In this document: positions 35,880 to 43,917 of the stretch, piece after piece | Layout of the letters: every line of letters starts with the position of its first letter | Numbering within the stretch: the first letter of the stretch is position 1 | Assembly: GCF_003933245.1 (NCBI RefSeq) | Contig: NZ_QUSX01000002.1 | Location: 496,001-560,000 of the forward strand | Direction: 5' to 3' | DNA: 64,000 nt | Source: Maribacter algicola | GTDB lineage: Bacteria; Bacteroidota; Bacteroidia; Flavobacteriales; Flavobacteriaceae | Notes under the pieces: model-generated | What the model saw: only the letters and a program-made list of their open reading frames with translations | Databases searched by the model: none | Told to the model about the DNA's origin: nothing | Made by a program: the position numbers and the translations under genes

Positions 35880-36755
35880 ATGATTACAGTACTCTGGGTG
35901 TCTTTGGCGGCTTTAGGGATTTGGTTTTCCATTGTCTTGGCAAGGGATTTTTGGGCTCATAGAACCTCCTTGGAGGATAGTAGCTGGCTAAAGACGTCCG
36001 TTATTGGTTTTGTGGTCAATTTTTTTGACGTTTTAGGTATTGGTGCCTTTGCACCGCAAACGGCCCTATTAAAATTCACGAAACAAACGAAGGACAAGCA
36101 TATTCCGGGAACCATGAACGTGGCCAATACGTTGCCCGTACTTTTTCAGGCATTGATTTTTATTACCATTATCGAAGTGGAGCCTATCACCCTAGTGACC
36201 ATGTTCATTTCGGCGGGATTGGGGGCTGTTTTAGGTGCGGGCATCGTTGCCAAGATGTCCGAAAAAAAGATACGGTTGGTGATGGGGTTTGCCCTTTTGG
36301 TCACGGCCTTTTTTATAATGGCCACGAGCCTGGATTGGATTCAGGGCGGGGGAGAGGCCATAGGGCTCACCGGCACAAAATTGGTCATTGCCCTTATCGC
36401 GAACTTTGGTCTGGGGGCATTGATGACGGCCGGCATTGGTCTGTATGCTCCTTGTATGGCTTTGGTATTTGCCTTGGGAATGTCGCCCCAAGTGGCTTTT
36501 CCCATCATGATGGGCTCTTGCGCTTTCTTGATGCCTCCTGCCTCGGTACGATTTATTCGGGAAAGGGCCTATAACAGAAAGGCGGCCGTTGCCATGGCCA
36601 TTCCGGGCATCGTGGCTGTGGGCCTTGCGGCCTTTGTGGTTAAATCATTGTCCTTGGATGTACTGCGATGGGTCGTCATTGTGGTCATACTCTACACTTC
36701 CGGCGTAATGCTCTATGGAGGTTTTACCCATAGGGAAAACGTAGATTCAGATTAA
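35880..36755 (+). CDS. TSUP-family permease (TauE/SafE-like)
   Basis: A 291-residue membrane protein with about eight hydrophobic segments. GFVVNFFDVLGIGAFAP and the later GLGALMTAGIGLYAPCMALVFALGMSP are the two repeated TSUP blocks. The family exports or imports sulfite, sulfoacetate or other organosulfur or carboxylic anions. The actual substrate is not known. It is a single gene, convergent with the M1 peptidase gene across a 49-nt gap. Confidence 0.85.
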   Translation: MITVLWVSLAALGIWFSIVLARDFWAHRTSLEDSSWLKTSVIGFVVNFFDVLGIGAFAPQTALLKFTKQTKDKHIPGTMNVANTLPVLFQALIFITIIEVEPITLVTMFISAGLGAVLGAGIVAKMSEKKIRLVMGFALLVTAFFIMATSLDWIQGGGEAIGLTGTKLVIALIANFGLGALMTAGIGLYAPCMALVFALGMSPQVAFPIMMGSCAFLMPPASVRFIRERAYNRKAAVAMAIPGIVAVGLAAFVVKSLSLDVLRWVVIVVILYTSGVMLYGGFTHRENVDSD

Positions 36756-36804
36756 ATTTAAAGCACGTTGCGTTTCAGGATCTGAGACAATCTGTCGCGC
36801 CTAT

Positions 36805-38451
36805 TTATTTTTTGGAAAAATCGGCTTCCATGAGTACCCAGTAATTGGGGTCGAGCACTACCTTTTCCGGCGTAAAATCTATCGGAAATGTGAAGGTGTC
36901 CGATTGTTTGTCGACCGATATCGTTTTGATGACCTGTTGTTTATCCGAAGTACCATAAATACCGATTTCCAAAGGCATTTTAAAGAGGCTGCCATCTTTT
37001 TGTACTTGGTCTAGCCGGACTTTCACCGCCTTATTTTTTGCATCAAACTGCCAAGTGCCCTCCAATTGCAAGGTACCGGGTTTGTACAACCATTGATTAA
37101 AAAAAGCTTCAAGGTCCATTCCCGATGCTTCTTCCATCTCCCGCCTAAAATCTTCGGTGGTAGCATTCAAATCCTTGTATTTCGCATAATAGGACCGAAT
37201 CCCTTTCCAAAACACCTCCGTGCCCACAACGCCCCGCAACATATGCAAGATCCAACTGCCCTTTTGATAGGTCTGTATCGTGGTCACTTGGGACATATCG
37301 GATAAATTATCATGCACGATGCGGTAGTCCGGGTGCTTTTCATAAAATACATCTACCGTCTTTTTACTTTTTTCCAATCCGCTTAAAAAGGCGTCACGGC
37401 CGTACTGGTGTTCAATGAAGAGCAAGGTGAAATAGGTAGCGAAGCCTTCGCTCAGCCACACATCGTCCCAATCATACTCCGTTACGGCATTCCCAAACCA
37501 TTGATGGGCAATCTCATGGATGACCACATTGCGCCATCGCTCGTTTCTGTCGCCCACAACGGAGTTTTCGCTGTAGAGAATGGCCGAAGCCGCTTCCATA
37601 CCGCCACTGACGCTGTTGGACTGTATATTGGCCAATTTTTCATAGGAAAAAGGACCAATGCGATCACTATAAAACTCCAAGGCACTTTTGGTGGGAATGG
37701 CAAAGTCATAAAAACCTGCGTCCCTATCCTGTGGGTACACCCATGTCTCGATGGATTTTCCGTCGAATGTATCCACGTACTGGACCGCAAACCTGGCAAC
37801 CCCCAAAACATAAAGCCAGGAGGCGATGGGGACCGACTGCCTCCAATGGGTCAACCGATGGCCATTGGCCATATCCCGCTCCTCGATTTTTACCCCGTTG
37901 GAAACTACCTGATAATGCGAGGGTGCGGTAACGACAAACTCACAGGTAGCCTTGTCATAGGGGTGGTCTATGGTGGCCAGCCAATGCCTTCCCTTATCGG
38001 GCCAGTTATCACTGAAAAAGGTGCGATCCCCATATTTGTTATCGGCTATTTTAAGGCCCGAAGCCGGAACTCCCTTATAATGTATCGTATAGCTCGTGCG
38101 TTGGTCCTTTGTAGAGGGCTCTGGTAGCTGAATGAGTAGGACATCATTTTCATGGGTATATTGCAAGGGTGTTCCATGGGACCATACCCCGGTTACTTCC
38201 ATACCCTTATTGCCTAATTTTTCGGAAACATTGACCAGGTCAAGCCGTAGGCGCGTTTCGCCCGCCGCCAAGTAGCGGATGTCAACCGTCTCTTTACAGA
38301 CGATCTCGTCAGAAGTATCGGATAGCTTTATCTCGAACCTATAGTTTAGGGCATCGATATTCGGATTTTTGGGATAGGTGTCCGTCAAAGCAAAAGCCCC
38401 GCACCACGTCAGGGTCATAAAAATCAGTGCAAACAGTCTATTTCTTTTCAT
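36805..38451 (-). CDS. M1-family zinc aminopeptidase
   Basis: About 548 residues from the ATG at 38451, which is directly followed by the signal peptide MKRNRLFALIFMTLTWCGAFAL. The zinc site is HEIAHQWFGN (His312, His316) with the third ligand Glu335 in WLSEGFATYF. The substrate-recognition GxMEN motif appears as SGGMEAASAI, so the Asn is replaced by Ala, which is unusual. It is a periplasmic aminopeptidase acting on peptide N-termini. It is 29 nt downstream of the M24 peptidase gene, so the two likely form an operon for peptide breakdown. Confidence 0.85.
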   Translation of the reverse strand: MKRNRLFALIFMTLTWCGAFALTDTYPKNPNIDALNYRFEIKLSDTSDEIVCKETVDIRYLAAGETRLRLDLVNVSEKLGNKGMEVTGVWSHGTPLQYTHENDVLLIQLPEPSTKDQRTSYTIHYKGVPASGLKIADNKYGDRTFFSDNWPDKGRHWLATIDHPYDKATCEFVVTAPSHYQVVSNGVKIEERDMANGHRLTHWRQSVPIASWLYVLGVARFAVQYVDTFDGKSIETWVYPQDRDAGFYDFAIPTKSALEFYSDRIGPFSYEKLANIQSNSVSGGMEAASAILYSENSVVGDRNERWRNVVIHEIAHQWFGNAVTEYDWDDVWLSEGFATYFTLLFIEHQYGRDAFLSGLEKSKKTVDVFYEKHPDYRIVHDNLSDMSQVTTIQTYQKGSWILHMLRGVVGTEVFWKGIRSYYAKYKDLNATTEDFRREMEEASGMDLEAFFNQWLYKPGTLQLEGTWQFDAKNKAVKVRLDQVQKDGSLFKMPLEIGIYGTSDKQQVIKTISVDKQSDTFTFPIDFTPEKVVLDPNYWVLMEADFSKK

Positions 38452-38480
38452 GGTTCCTAAGTTCGGCAATTGGAAAAAAA

Positions 38481-39932
38481 TTAATTTTTAAAAGGGATTT
38501 CTACGGGCGGATGATATTCCGTCAGCCCTTTTTCCTTCATCGTCTTTTCAACGGCCTCAATGGAGGAAGGCACAAAGGCACTTAGGTTTTCAACCCCATC
38601 CTCGGTCACCAGGGCCACATCCTCAATACGAATGTACAGGCGTTCTTCCGGAATCCATATCATCGGGTCAATGGTGAAGACCATGCCGGCCCGTAAGGGA
38701 ACCCCCCGCACAATGCCCACATCATGCACCGCCATCCCTACAGGGTGTTGAAAATGCCCCCTAAATTGAATGCCCGCTTGGACCGCTTTCAGGTGATGCG
38801 GTTTCACGAATTGCTTTCCCTTGATATATTGGGTCATATCCTCGGCGGCCCGATCCAAAACCTCATTCGAGGTTACGCCCGGTTTTATATATTTAAAAAG
38901 GGCATCCCTGTAGGCAACGATGAAATTGTACAAGGCCTCTTGGGCCTTGTCAAATTTCCCATTTACCGGCCAAATACGGGTTACGTCACTGGTGTAATAC
39001 CGATAATCCGGCGCGTAATCCATCAAAACGAGGTCCCCTTCCTCAAGCACATCGGTCTTATGGAAATAATGGCCCATATAGGCATTGGTACCGCCCTCTA
39101 TGATGGATGCGTAGCCATCACCACGGGCCCCGTGCAGATGAAAGACATATTTGGCCGCGGCATCCAACTGATATTCATAGATACCGGGTGCCGTGGAACG
39201 CATCGCTTCCATGATGCCAAGCCCTGCAATTTGCGTCGCCTTTCGTATGACCGCAATTTCTGCGGGACTTTTTATGAGTCGCATTTCGTCCAGTATGGGG
39301 GAAAGGTCCCGAATCTGGAATTGGGGAAACTGTGCCGTTATTTTTTGCACAAAAAGCGCCTCCTTGGTAGGATTCCCGTCCCAAGGGTCCGCAGCGGCAC
39401 GCGCCTGTCCGTACAGAAGTTCATCCCGACTATCGTTTCCTGTCTCGGCCGGACTTAAGGGCGTATACAATTCGGGTGCGTTGGCTTTGATGAGTCCGGT
39501 GCGCAGTAGATCGGCGGCCAGAAATTCATAGCCTTTTACCCGGTTTACTCCGGTAAGCTCCTTAACGAGCGCTTCATCCTCGGCGGACAGTATTTTTCCT
39601 TGGCTCTCCTCACGGCCTACATCCCTGTGGGGCAGATACAAGGTTACCTGGTTATTTTTTCCGTTCAGGAGGAGATAGACATGGTCCGTTTCCAAACCTG
39701 TCAAGTAATAAAAGGTGTTGGACTGTCTAAACACGCTAAAACCGGGCCTTCCGCTGGACCCTTGTATGAGGGCGATTGCATTTGGGCCTATCGTTTTCAG
39801 GATATGGGCCCGCCTTTGGGTAAATTCCTCAATTGAAAAATCGGTTTGATAGTTGTGCTTTTCCTGTGCCCATGCGGGTGTGAGGGCTAAAAGGAGCAAG
39901 ATGAGGGCCGTGGCCGTTCCAGTGGTTTTCAT
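38481..39932 (-). CDS. pepP: M24-family Xaa-Pro aminopeptidase, exported
   Basis: A 483-residue protein with a signal peptide (ends TPAWAQ) and the creatinase/aminopeptidase N-terminal domain starting FTQRRAHILKTIG. The C-terminal pita-bread domain carries the metal ligands: LMDYAPDYRYYTSDVTR (two Asp), PVGMAVHDVG (His) and late Glu residues in RLYIRIEDVALV. It would remove N-terminal residues ahead of proline. An exported AMPP is common in Bacteroidota. It is transcribed just before the M1 aminopeptidase, so the pair could degrade peptides together. Confidence 0.85.
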   Translation of the reverse strand: MKTTGTATALILLLLALTPAWAQEKHNYQTDFSIEEFTQRRAHILKTIGPNAIALIQGSSGRPGFSVFRQSNTFYYLTGLETDHVYLLLNGKNNQVTLYLPHRDVGREESQGKILSAEDEALVKELTGVNRVKGYEFLAADLLRTGLIKANAPELYTPLSPAETGNDSRDELLYGQARAAADPWDGNPTKEALFVQKITAQFPQFQIRDLSPILDEMRLIKSPAEIAVIRKATQIAGLGIMEAMRSTAPGIYEYQLDAAAKYVFHLHGARGDGYASIIEGGTNAYMGHYFHKTDVLEEGDLVLMDYAPDYRYYTSDVTRIWPVNGKFDKAQEALYNFIVAYRDALFKYIKPGVTSNEVLDRAAEDMTQYIKGKQFVKPHHLKAVQAGIQFRGHFQHPVGMAVHDVGIVRGVPLRAGMVFTIDPMIWIPEERLYIRIEDVALVTEDGVENLSAFVPSSIEAVEKTMKEKGLTEYHPPVEIPFKN

Positions 39933-40044
39933 GTGGTGGTTTTTAGGTTGAGGCGCGGGCTGGGTGCGCCTTATGGCTTTGGAAGATACAGATAATTCCT
40001 GTTGTATGGATTGCAGGGTTAAAGAATGTCATATGCCGATGGAT

Positions 40045-40111
40045 ACAGGCCGCTTGGGGTGTCATTGCGAGGCACCTCGACTTACTTCGACTACGCTCAC
40101 TACAGGCCGCT
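40045..40111. repeat. repeat fragment upstream of the M24 peptidase gene
   Basis: The motif ACAGGCCGCT occurs at 40045-40054 and 40102-40111. Between them is TCATTGCGAGGCACCTCGACT and CGACTACGCTCAC, text that resembles the repeat at 42795-42810 (CGACTGCGCTC). It looks like the remains of an interspersed repeat rather than a gene. Confidence 0.5.
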
Positions 40112-40140
40112 CGGTATAGGTTGCTCAGGGAGACAGGTGA

Positions 40141-41142
40141 TTAGACCTTTACAATCATTTTTCCTTTTTTCTTGCCGGCCATCATGTCCAAAAAGGCCTG
40201 AGGTGTATTTTCAAATCCTTCTACGATCGTTTCCCGGTAGGTCAACTTTCCCTCCTTCAACCAAGTTGATAATTGCTCCATGGCCTCCGGAAATTTATCG
40301 GAGTAATTGGAAACGATAAAGCCCTGCATCAAGGCACTGTTTTTGATCAAAAAAGGCTGTACGCTCACCCCGGTCGGCGTTTCGGTATTGTTATAGACCG
40401 CTATCGCCCCACAATTGATCGTCCTGGCGAACTTGTTGATGCTGAATAATACGGCATCGGAAATTTCCCCGCCTACGTTGTCAAAATAGATATCTACACC
40501 GTTGGGAGCGACCTCCTTAATGGCAGCTTTCATATCGTCAGTAGTTTTATAATTGATGCCTCGGTCAAAACCGAATTCGGAGGTCAACAATTCCACCTTT
40601 TCGTCAGAACCGGCAATCCCAATGACCGTAAGGCCCAAGATTTTACCGATTTGACCCACAACACTACCTACGGCACCTGCGGCCCCGGAAACGATCAAGG
40701 TTTCTCCTTTTTTCGGTTTGCCGATTTCATGCAAACCCAAATAGGCTGTTAATCCCGTCATCCCCACAATACCCAAATAAGCACTCAAGAGCGCTTTATC
40801 TGGGTCCACTTTTTGCAGGTTTTCTCCGTTGGAAACCTGTACCGTTTTCCAATCCAATCGGTCCCTTACAAAATCACCTTTTGTAAAATTCTCATTTTTA
40901 GAATCAATAACCTCTGCGATGATGCCCGAATTGATGGGTTTGCCCACCTCGAATGGTGGAACGTAGGATTTGGCATCGCTCATCCGTCCCCGTAAATAAG
41001 GGTCCACGGAAATGTACTTGGTTTCCAAAAGCACTTCCCCGTCCTTTATCATGAGGTTGTTTTCGGATTCCGTAAGTTCAAAATTGTCCAGGGTAGGGGC
41101 CCCAACCGGACGTTTTTTTAAGTGTATCGTTTGTATCATCAT
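40141..41142 (-). CDS. zinc-independent NADP-dependent MDR oxidoreductase (CurA/PTGR-like)
   Basis: A 333-residue medium-chain reductase. YISVDPYLRGRMSD is the conserved N-terminal block of the leukotriene B4 dehydrogenase and curcumin reductase branch, and GETLIVSGAAGAVGSVVGQIGKI carries the NADPH motif. The structural zinc Cys residues of alcohol dehydrogenases are absent. Enzymes of this type reduce alpha,beta-unsaturated ketones and aldehydes. The start is Met-Met, either of which may be used. A -7-like element lies upstream at 41176-41183. Confidence 0.85.
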   Translation of the reverse strand: MMIQTIHLKKRPVGAPTLDNFELTESENNLMIKDGEVLLETKYISVDPYLRGRMSDAKSYVPPFEVGKPINSGIIAEVIDSKNENFTKGDFVRDRLDWKTVQVSNGENLQKVDPDKALLSAYLGIVGMTGLTAYLGLHEIGKPKKGETLIVSGAAGAVGSVVGQIGKILGLTVIGIAGSDEKVELLTSEFGFDRGINYKTTDDMKAAIKEVAPNGVDIYFDNVGGEISDAVLFSINKFARTINCGAIAVYNNTETPTGVSVQPFLIKNSALMQGFIVSNYSDKFPEAMEQLSTWLKEGKLTYRETIVEGFENTPQAFLDMMAGKKKGKMIVKV

Positions 41143-41175
41143 GTTATTTTAAGTTCCTAATGTAATTTCTTCCTT

Positions 41176-41183
41176 TAAAGATA
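41176..41183 (-). promoter_or_regulatory. -7-like element ahead of the MDR oxidoreductase
   Basis: TATCTTTA on the minus strand, followed by AAGGA, the same TATCTTTAAAGGA text seen at 27671. It lies 34 nt from the first ATG. Confidence 0.5.
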
Positions 41184-41282
41184 CGCGGTTTGTCGTGTCT
41201 GTAGTATGAAAATTAGGGGCAACCGTCCTGATTACCCCTTACTTTCGTCACTATTTTTTACAGACTAACGGTATCATTTTCC

Positions 41283-42680
41283 TTATGCTTCACTAATCAT
41301 AATAGACTTCGCATTTACGAATTCCTTCATTCCGAATCCTCCATGTTCGCGTCCGTAACCCGAATTTTTAACACCTCCAAATGGCATGTTGGGTTCAGCC
41401 AGGCCAAAGGAGTTGATAAAGACCATGCCGGTATCAAAGTATTTACTTGCCATTTCCACGGCGGTGTCCACATCTTTGGAGAAAATGCCACCTCCGAGTC
41501 CGAATCGGCTATCGTTGGCAATGCGCATGGCATCCTCGTTATCTTTCGCCTTTATCAATGAGGCTACCGGGCCGAACAACTCATCGTCATACGCCGGTTG
41601 TCCTTCGGTAACGTGGGCCAAAACCGTGGCTGGATAATAATAGCCCTCCCCATCGGGCAGTTTCCCACCGCATAGGATTTCGGCGCCGTTCGCTACGCTC
41701 TTTTGTACCTGCTCGTGCAATTTTTCCCGTAAGTCCTTCCTTGCCATCGGGCCTAAATCCGTTTCCGAATCGGTGGGGTCGCCCAACTTCAGTGCCTTCA
41801 TGCCTTTTACGAATTTTTCCCGAAACTCGTCATAGACCGCTTCCGTCGCAATAAAGCGTTTGGCGGCAATACAGGTTTCGCCATTGTTATAGATACGTCC
41901 TTGGATGCATTTTTCCACAGCCAGATCGATATCGGCATCGTCCAAAATAAGATAGGCATCGTTACTACCCAGTTCCAAAACCATTTTCTTCAGTTCGCCA
42001 CCGGCTTTTTTCCCGATTTTCTTTCCGGCACCCGGACTCCCCGTTAAGGTCACACCTCGCACCAATTCGTGCTCTATGATGGTGTCCGATTGATCGTGGG
42101 AAATCACCAACACACTGAACAGTCCTTCGGGTAATCCCGCCGTATCGAATATGGATTTCAGGAGCTTGGCAGTTCCGGTCACATTTTCGGCATGTTTCAG
42201 TAACACACTGTTCCCCGCCATCAAATTGGCGATGGTATAGCGAATGACCTGATAGGCTGGATAGTTCCAAGGTTGAATCCCATAAATAACGCCCAAAGGC
42301 GCGTAGGTGATGATACCTCTGCCTCCATCGGAAATTTCGCGTTCCTCACTTTTGAGTGCCTCCGGTGCATTCTTGGCGGAAAAGCTACAGATGGCACTGC
42401 ATAGGTCCACTTCCTGTTCGCTTTGCGTCAGGAGTTTCCCCATTTCGGAGGTCATCATGTCCGCCAGTTCCTTTTTATAGTTCTGTAGTTCTTCCCCAAT
42501 GGCGGAAATGATTTTGCCCCGTTCCTCCACGGATTTGAACCGCCATTTTTTAAAGGCTTCGTGGGATTTTTGAATGGTGTCGGCCACCTGTGCATCCGTC
42601 ATCAAGGTATGCGTAGTGAGCGGCTTCCCGTTTGCGGGATTGATCGTTTTAAATGTTTTATCTGTTATTGTCGTTGCCAT
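41283..42680 (-). CDS. NAD(P)-dependent aldehyde dehydrogenase, succinate-semialdehyde type
   Basis: A 465-residue aldehyde dehydrogenase. The catalytic Cys is in NNGETCIAAKRF and the general-base Glu in VLELGSNDAYL; the Rossmann stretch GVTLTGSPGAGKKIG binds the cofactor. YAPLGVIYGIQPWNYP and FGPVASLI are typical. The closest well-known type is succinate-semialdehyde dehydrogenase (Sad/GabD), but this cannot be decided from sequence alone. It is flanked by other minus-strand oxidoreductases, with gaps that hold a promoter and an inverted repeat, so separate transcription is possible. Confidence 0.88.
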   Translation of the reverse strand: MATTITDKTFKTINPANGKPLTTHTLMTDAQVADTIQKSHEAFKKWRFKSVEERGKIISAIGEELQNYKKELADMMTSEMGKLLTQSEQEVDLCSAICSFSAKNAPEALKSEEREISDGGRGIITYAPLGVIYGIQPWNYPAYQVIRYTIANLMAGNSVLLKHAENVTGTAKLLKSIFDTAGLPEGLFSVLVISHDQSDTIIEHELVRGVTLTGSPGAGKKIGKKAGGELKKMVLELGSNDAYLILDDADIDLAVEKCIQGRIYNNGETCIAAKRFIATEAVYDEFREKFVKGMKALKLGDPTDSETDLGPMARKDLREKLHEQVQKSVANGAEILCGGKLPDGEGYYYPATVLAHVTEGQPAYDDELFGPVASLIKAKDNEDAMRIANDSRFGLGGGIFSKDVDTAVEMASKYFDTGMVFINSFGLAEPNMPFGGVKNSGYGREHGGFGMKEFVNAKSIMISEA

Positions 42681-42740
42681 TACTTTCTGTTTTTTTTAAG
42701 TGAATTGTATATCCGTAAACCGTCATAAACGAATGTTTCC

Positions 42741-42810
42741 TCGATCGCAGTCGAGAGGTCATTAAACCTAAAACCTTTAAAATGAGGTCTCGCATCTCGA
42801 CTGCGCTCGA
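42741..42810. repeat. REP-like inverted repeat
   Basis: TCGATCGCAGTCGAGA (42741-42756) faces TCTCGACTGCGCTCGA (42795-42810), complementary except at one position, with a 38-nt loop. It lies between the SDR and aldehyde dehydrogenase genes, where it could also act as a terminator. Confidence 0.65.
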
Positions 42811-42874
42811 TGTGACAGCTCGACCTGACATTCAAGTTGTAATTATGAAGAATCCCGGACATTCATTTAGTGAA

Positions 42875-43615
42875 TTACTGTTGTTCGCTGGGTACCAGGT
42901 ACACATCGTTGATGTTTACACGCTCCGGTTGGGAGAGGGCGTAGTAAATGGCATCTGCAATATCCTCGGCTTCCAAGGTTTCCATTTTTTGCATTTCCTT
43001 CATTTTCTCCATAATATCTTCATCGGTAATGGTATCCGTCAAATTCGTAGCGACCGCACCGGGCTCAATGGAGGTGACGTTGATGCCATATTTAGGCGCG
43101 AGTTCTTGGCGCAGCCCTTCGGAAAACATCTTTACTGCGGCCTTTGTGGCGCAATAGACCGCTCCGCCCGGAAAATATCGGTGTGCCGCCATGGACGATA
43201 TGTTGATGATATGCCCGTCTTTATTGGCCTTTAACTCAGGTAGTACCGCGGCCACGCCGTTGAGTACGCCCTTAATGTTCACGTCCACCATTTTTTCCCA
43301 TTCATCCGTCTTCAGTTTTTCTACAAAGGAGAGGGGCATCAGACCGGCATTGTTGATCAGGGCGTTTACCGTTCCAAATGTCAATTTCGCTTTGGAAACC
43401 GCATTTTCAAAGTCCTTCATTTTGGTGACATCCCCGGCCACGACCAAGGCTTCCCCACCTTTGGCTTCAATGGCCTTTTTTAAATCGTTAAGTTCATCTT
43501 CACTACGGGCCATAAGGACCACTTTGGCGCCGTGTTCCGCCAATTTATGGGCGGCGGCTTTTCCGATGCCGCTTGAGGCTCCGGTTACGAGTATTACCTT
43601 GTTTTCTAAATTCAT
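42875..43615 (-). CDS. SDR-family NAD(P)-dependent alcohol dehydrogenase
   Basis: About 246 residues from the ATG at 43615; the open frame runs 60 codons further upstream but that part is not protein-like. The motifs of classical short-chain dehydrogenases are all present: TGASSGIG for the cofactor, NNAG, a catalytic Ser in NISSMAAH, and YCATKAAV with Tyr and Lys. The block SIEPGAVATNLTD follows. The substrate is not known. It is a minus-strand gene at the edge of the AT-rich island. Confidence 0.85.
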   Translation of the reverse strand: MNLENKVILVTGASSGIGKAAAHKLAEHGAKVVLMARSEDELNDLKKAIEAKGGEALVVAGDVTKMKDFENAVSKAKLTFGTVNALINNAGLMPLSFVEKLKTDEWEKMVDVNIKGVLNGVAAVLPELKANKDGHIINISSMAAHRYFPGGAVYCATKAAVKMFSEGLRQELAPKYGINVTSIEPGAVATNLTDTITDEDIMEKMKEMQKMETLEAEDIADAIYYALSQPERVNINDVYLVPSEQQ

Positions 43616-43917
43616 CGTGTTCTTTTTTTGTTTCCCTTCAATATAGGAGCTAGGGACGGATTTCCTTGATCCTAACGAATAGCGGATTGACGGGTTCGCT
43701 ATGGAGCGCGCTTTATGGTTTTTAGGGTTAAGGGGGATGGGTTGGGCAAAGGGGATCTTGGGTGTTATAATGAACTTAAAATGTGCCTGGAACACATTAC
43801 AATAGGATTAATGGGGGTGTAAATGTATGTTAAATGAATCACATTTAAAATTCTTACATAATTATGGCATTAATGTTTAGATTTGTTTGATATCAAATTT
43901 AAGAGTAAAACAAATTA
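43616..43917. other. left border of the AT-rich island
   Basis: The composition changes from normal to AT-rich around 43790-43800. No integrase, tRNA or direct repeat marks the border. The last 40 bases hold the promoter and palindrome of the operon that follows. Confidence 0.4.
43878..43897 (+). promoter_or_regulatory. promoter with overlapping 12-bp palindrome
   Basis: TAGATTTG (43878-43885) fits TAnnTTTG. Directly after it lies the perfect palindrome TTTGATATCAAA (43886-43897), covering the expected transcription start. That position is typical for a repressor operator. The ATG is 21 nt downstream at 43918. Confidence 0.55.

Noticed and set aside
37408..38127. Open frame of 239 codons on the plus strand
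   Set aside because: Antisense to the M1 peptidase, which has an intact zinc site; shadow frame.
38724..39458. Open frame of 244 codons on the plus strand
   Set aside because: It is antisense to the M24 peptidase gene, whose metal ligands and signal peptide are clear; it has no recognisable protein features.
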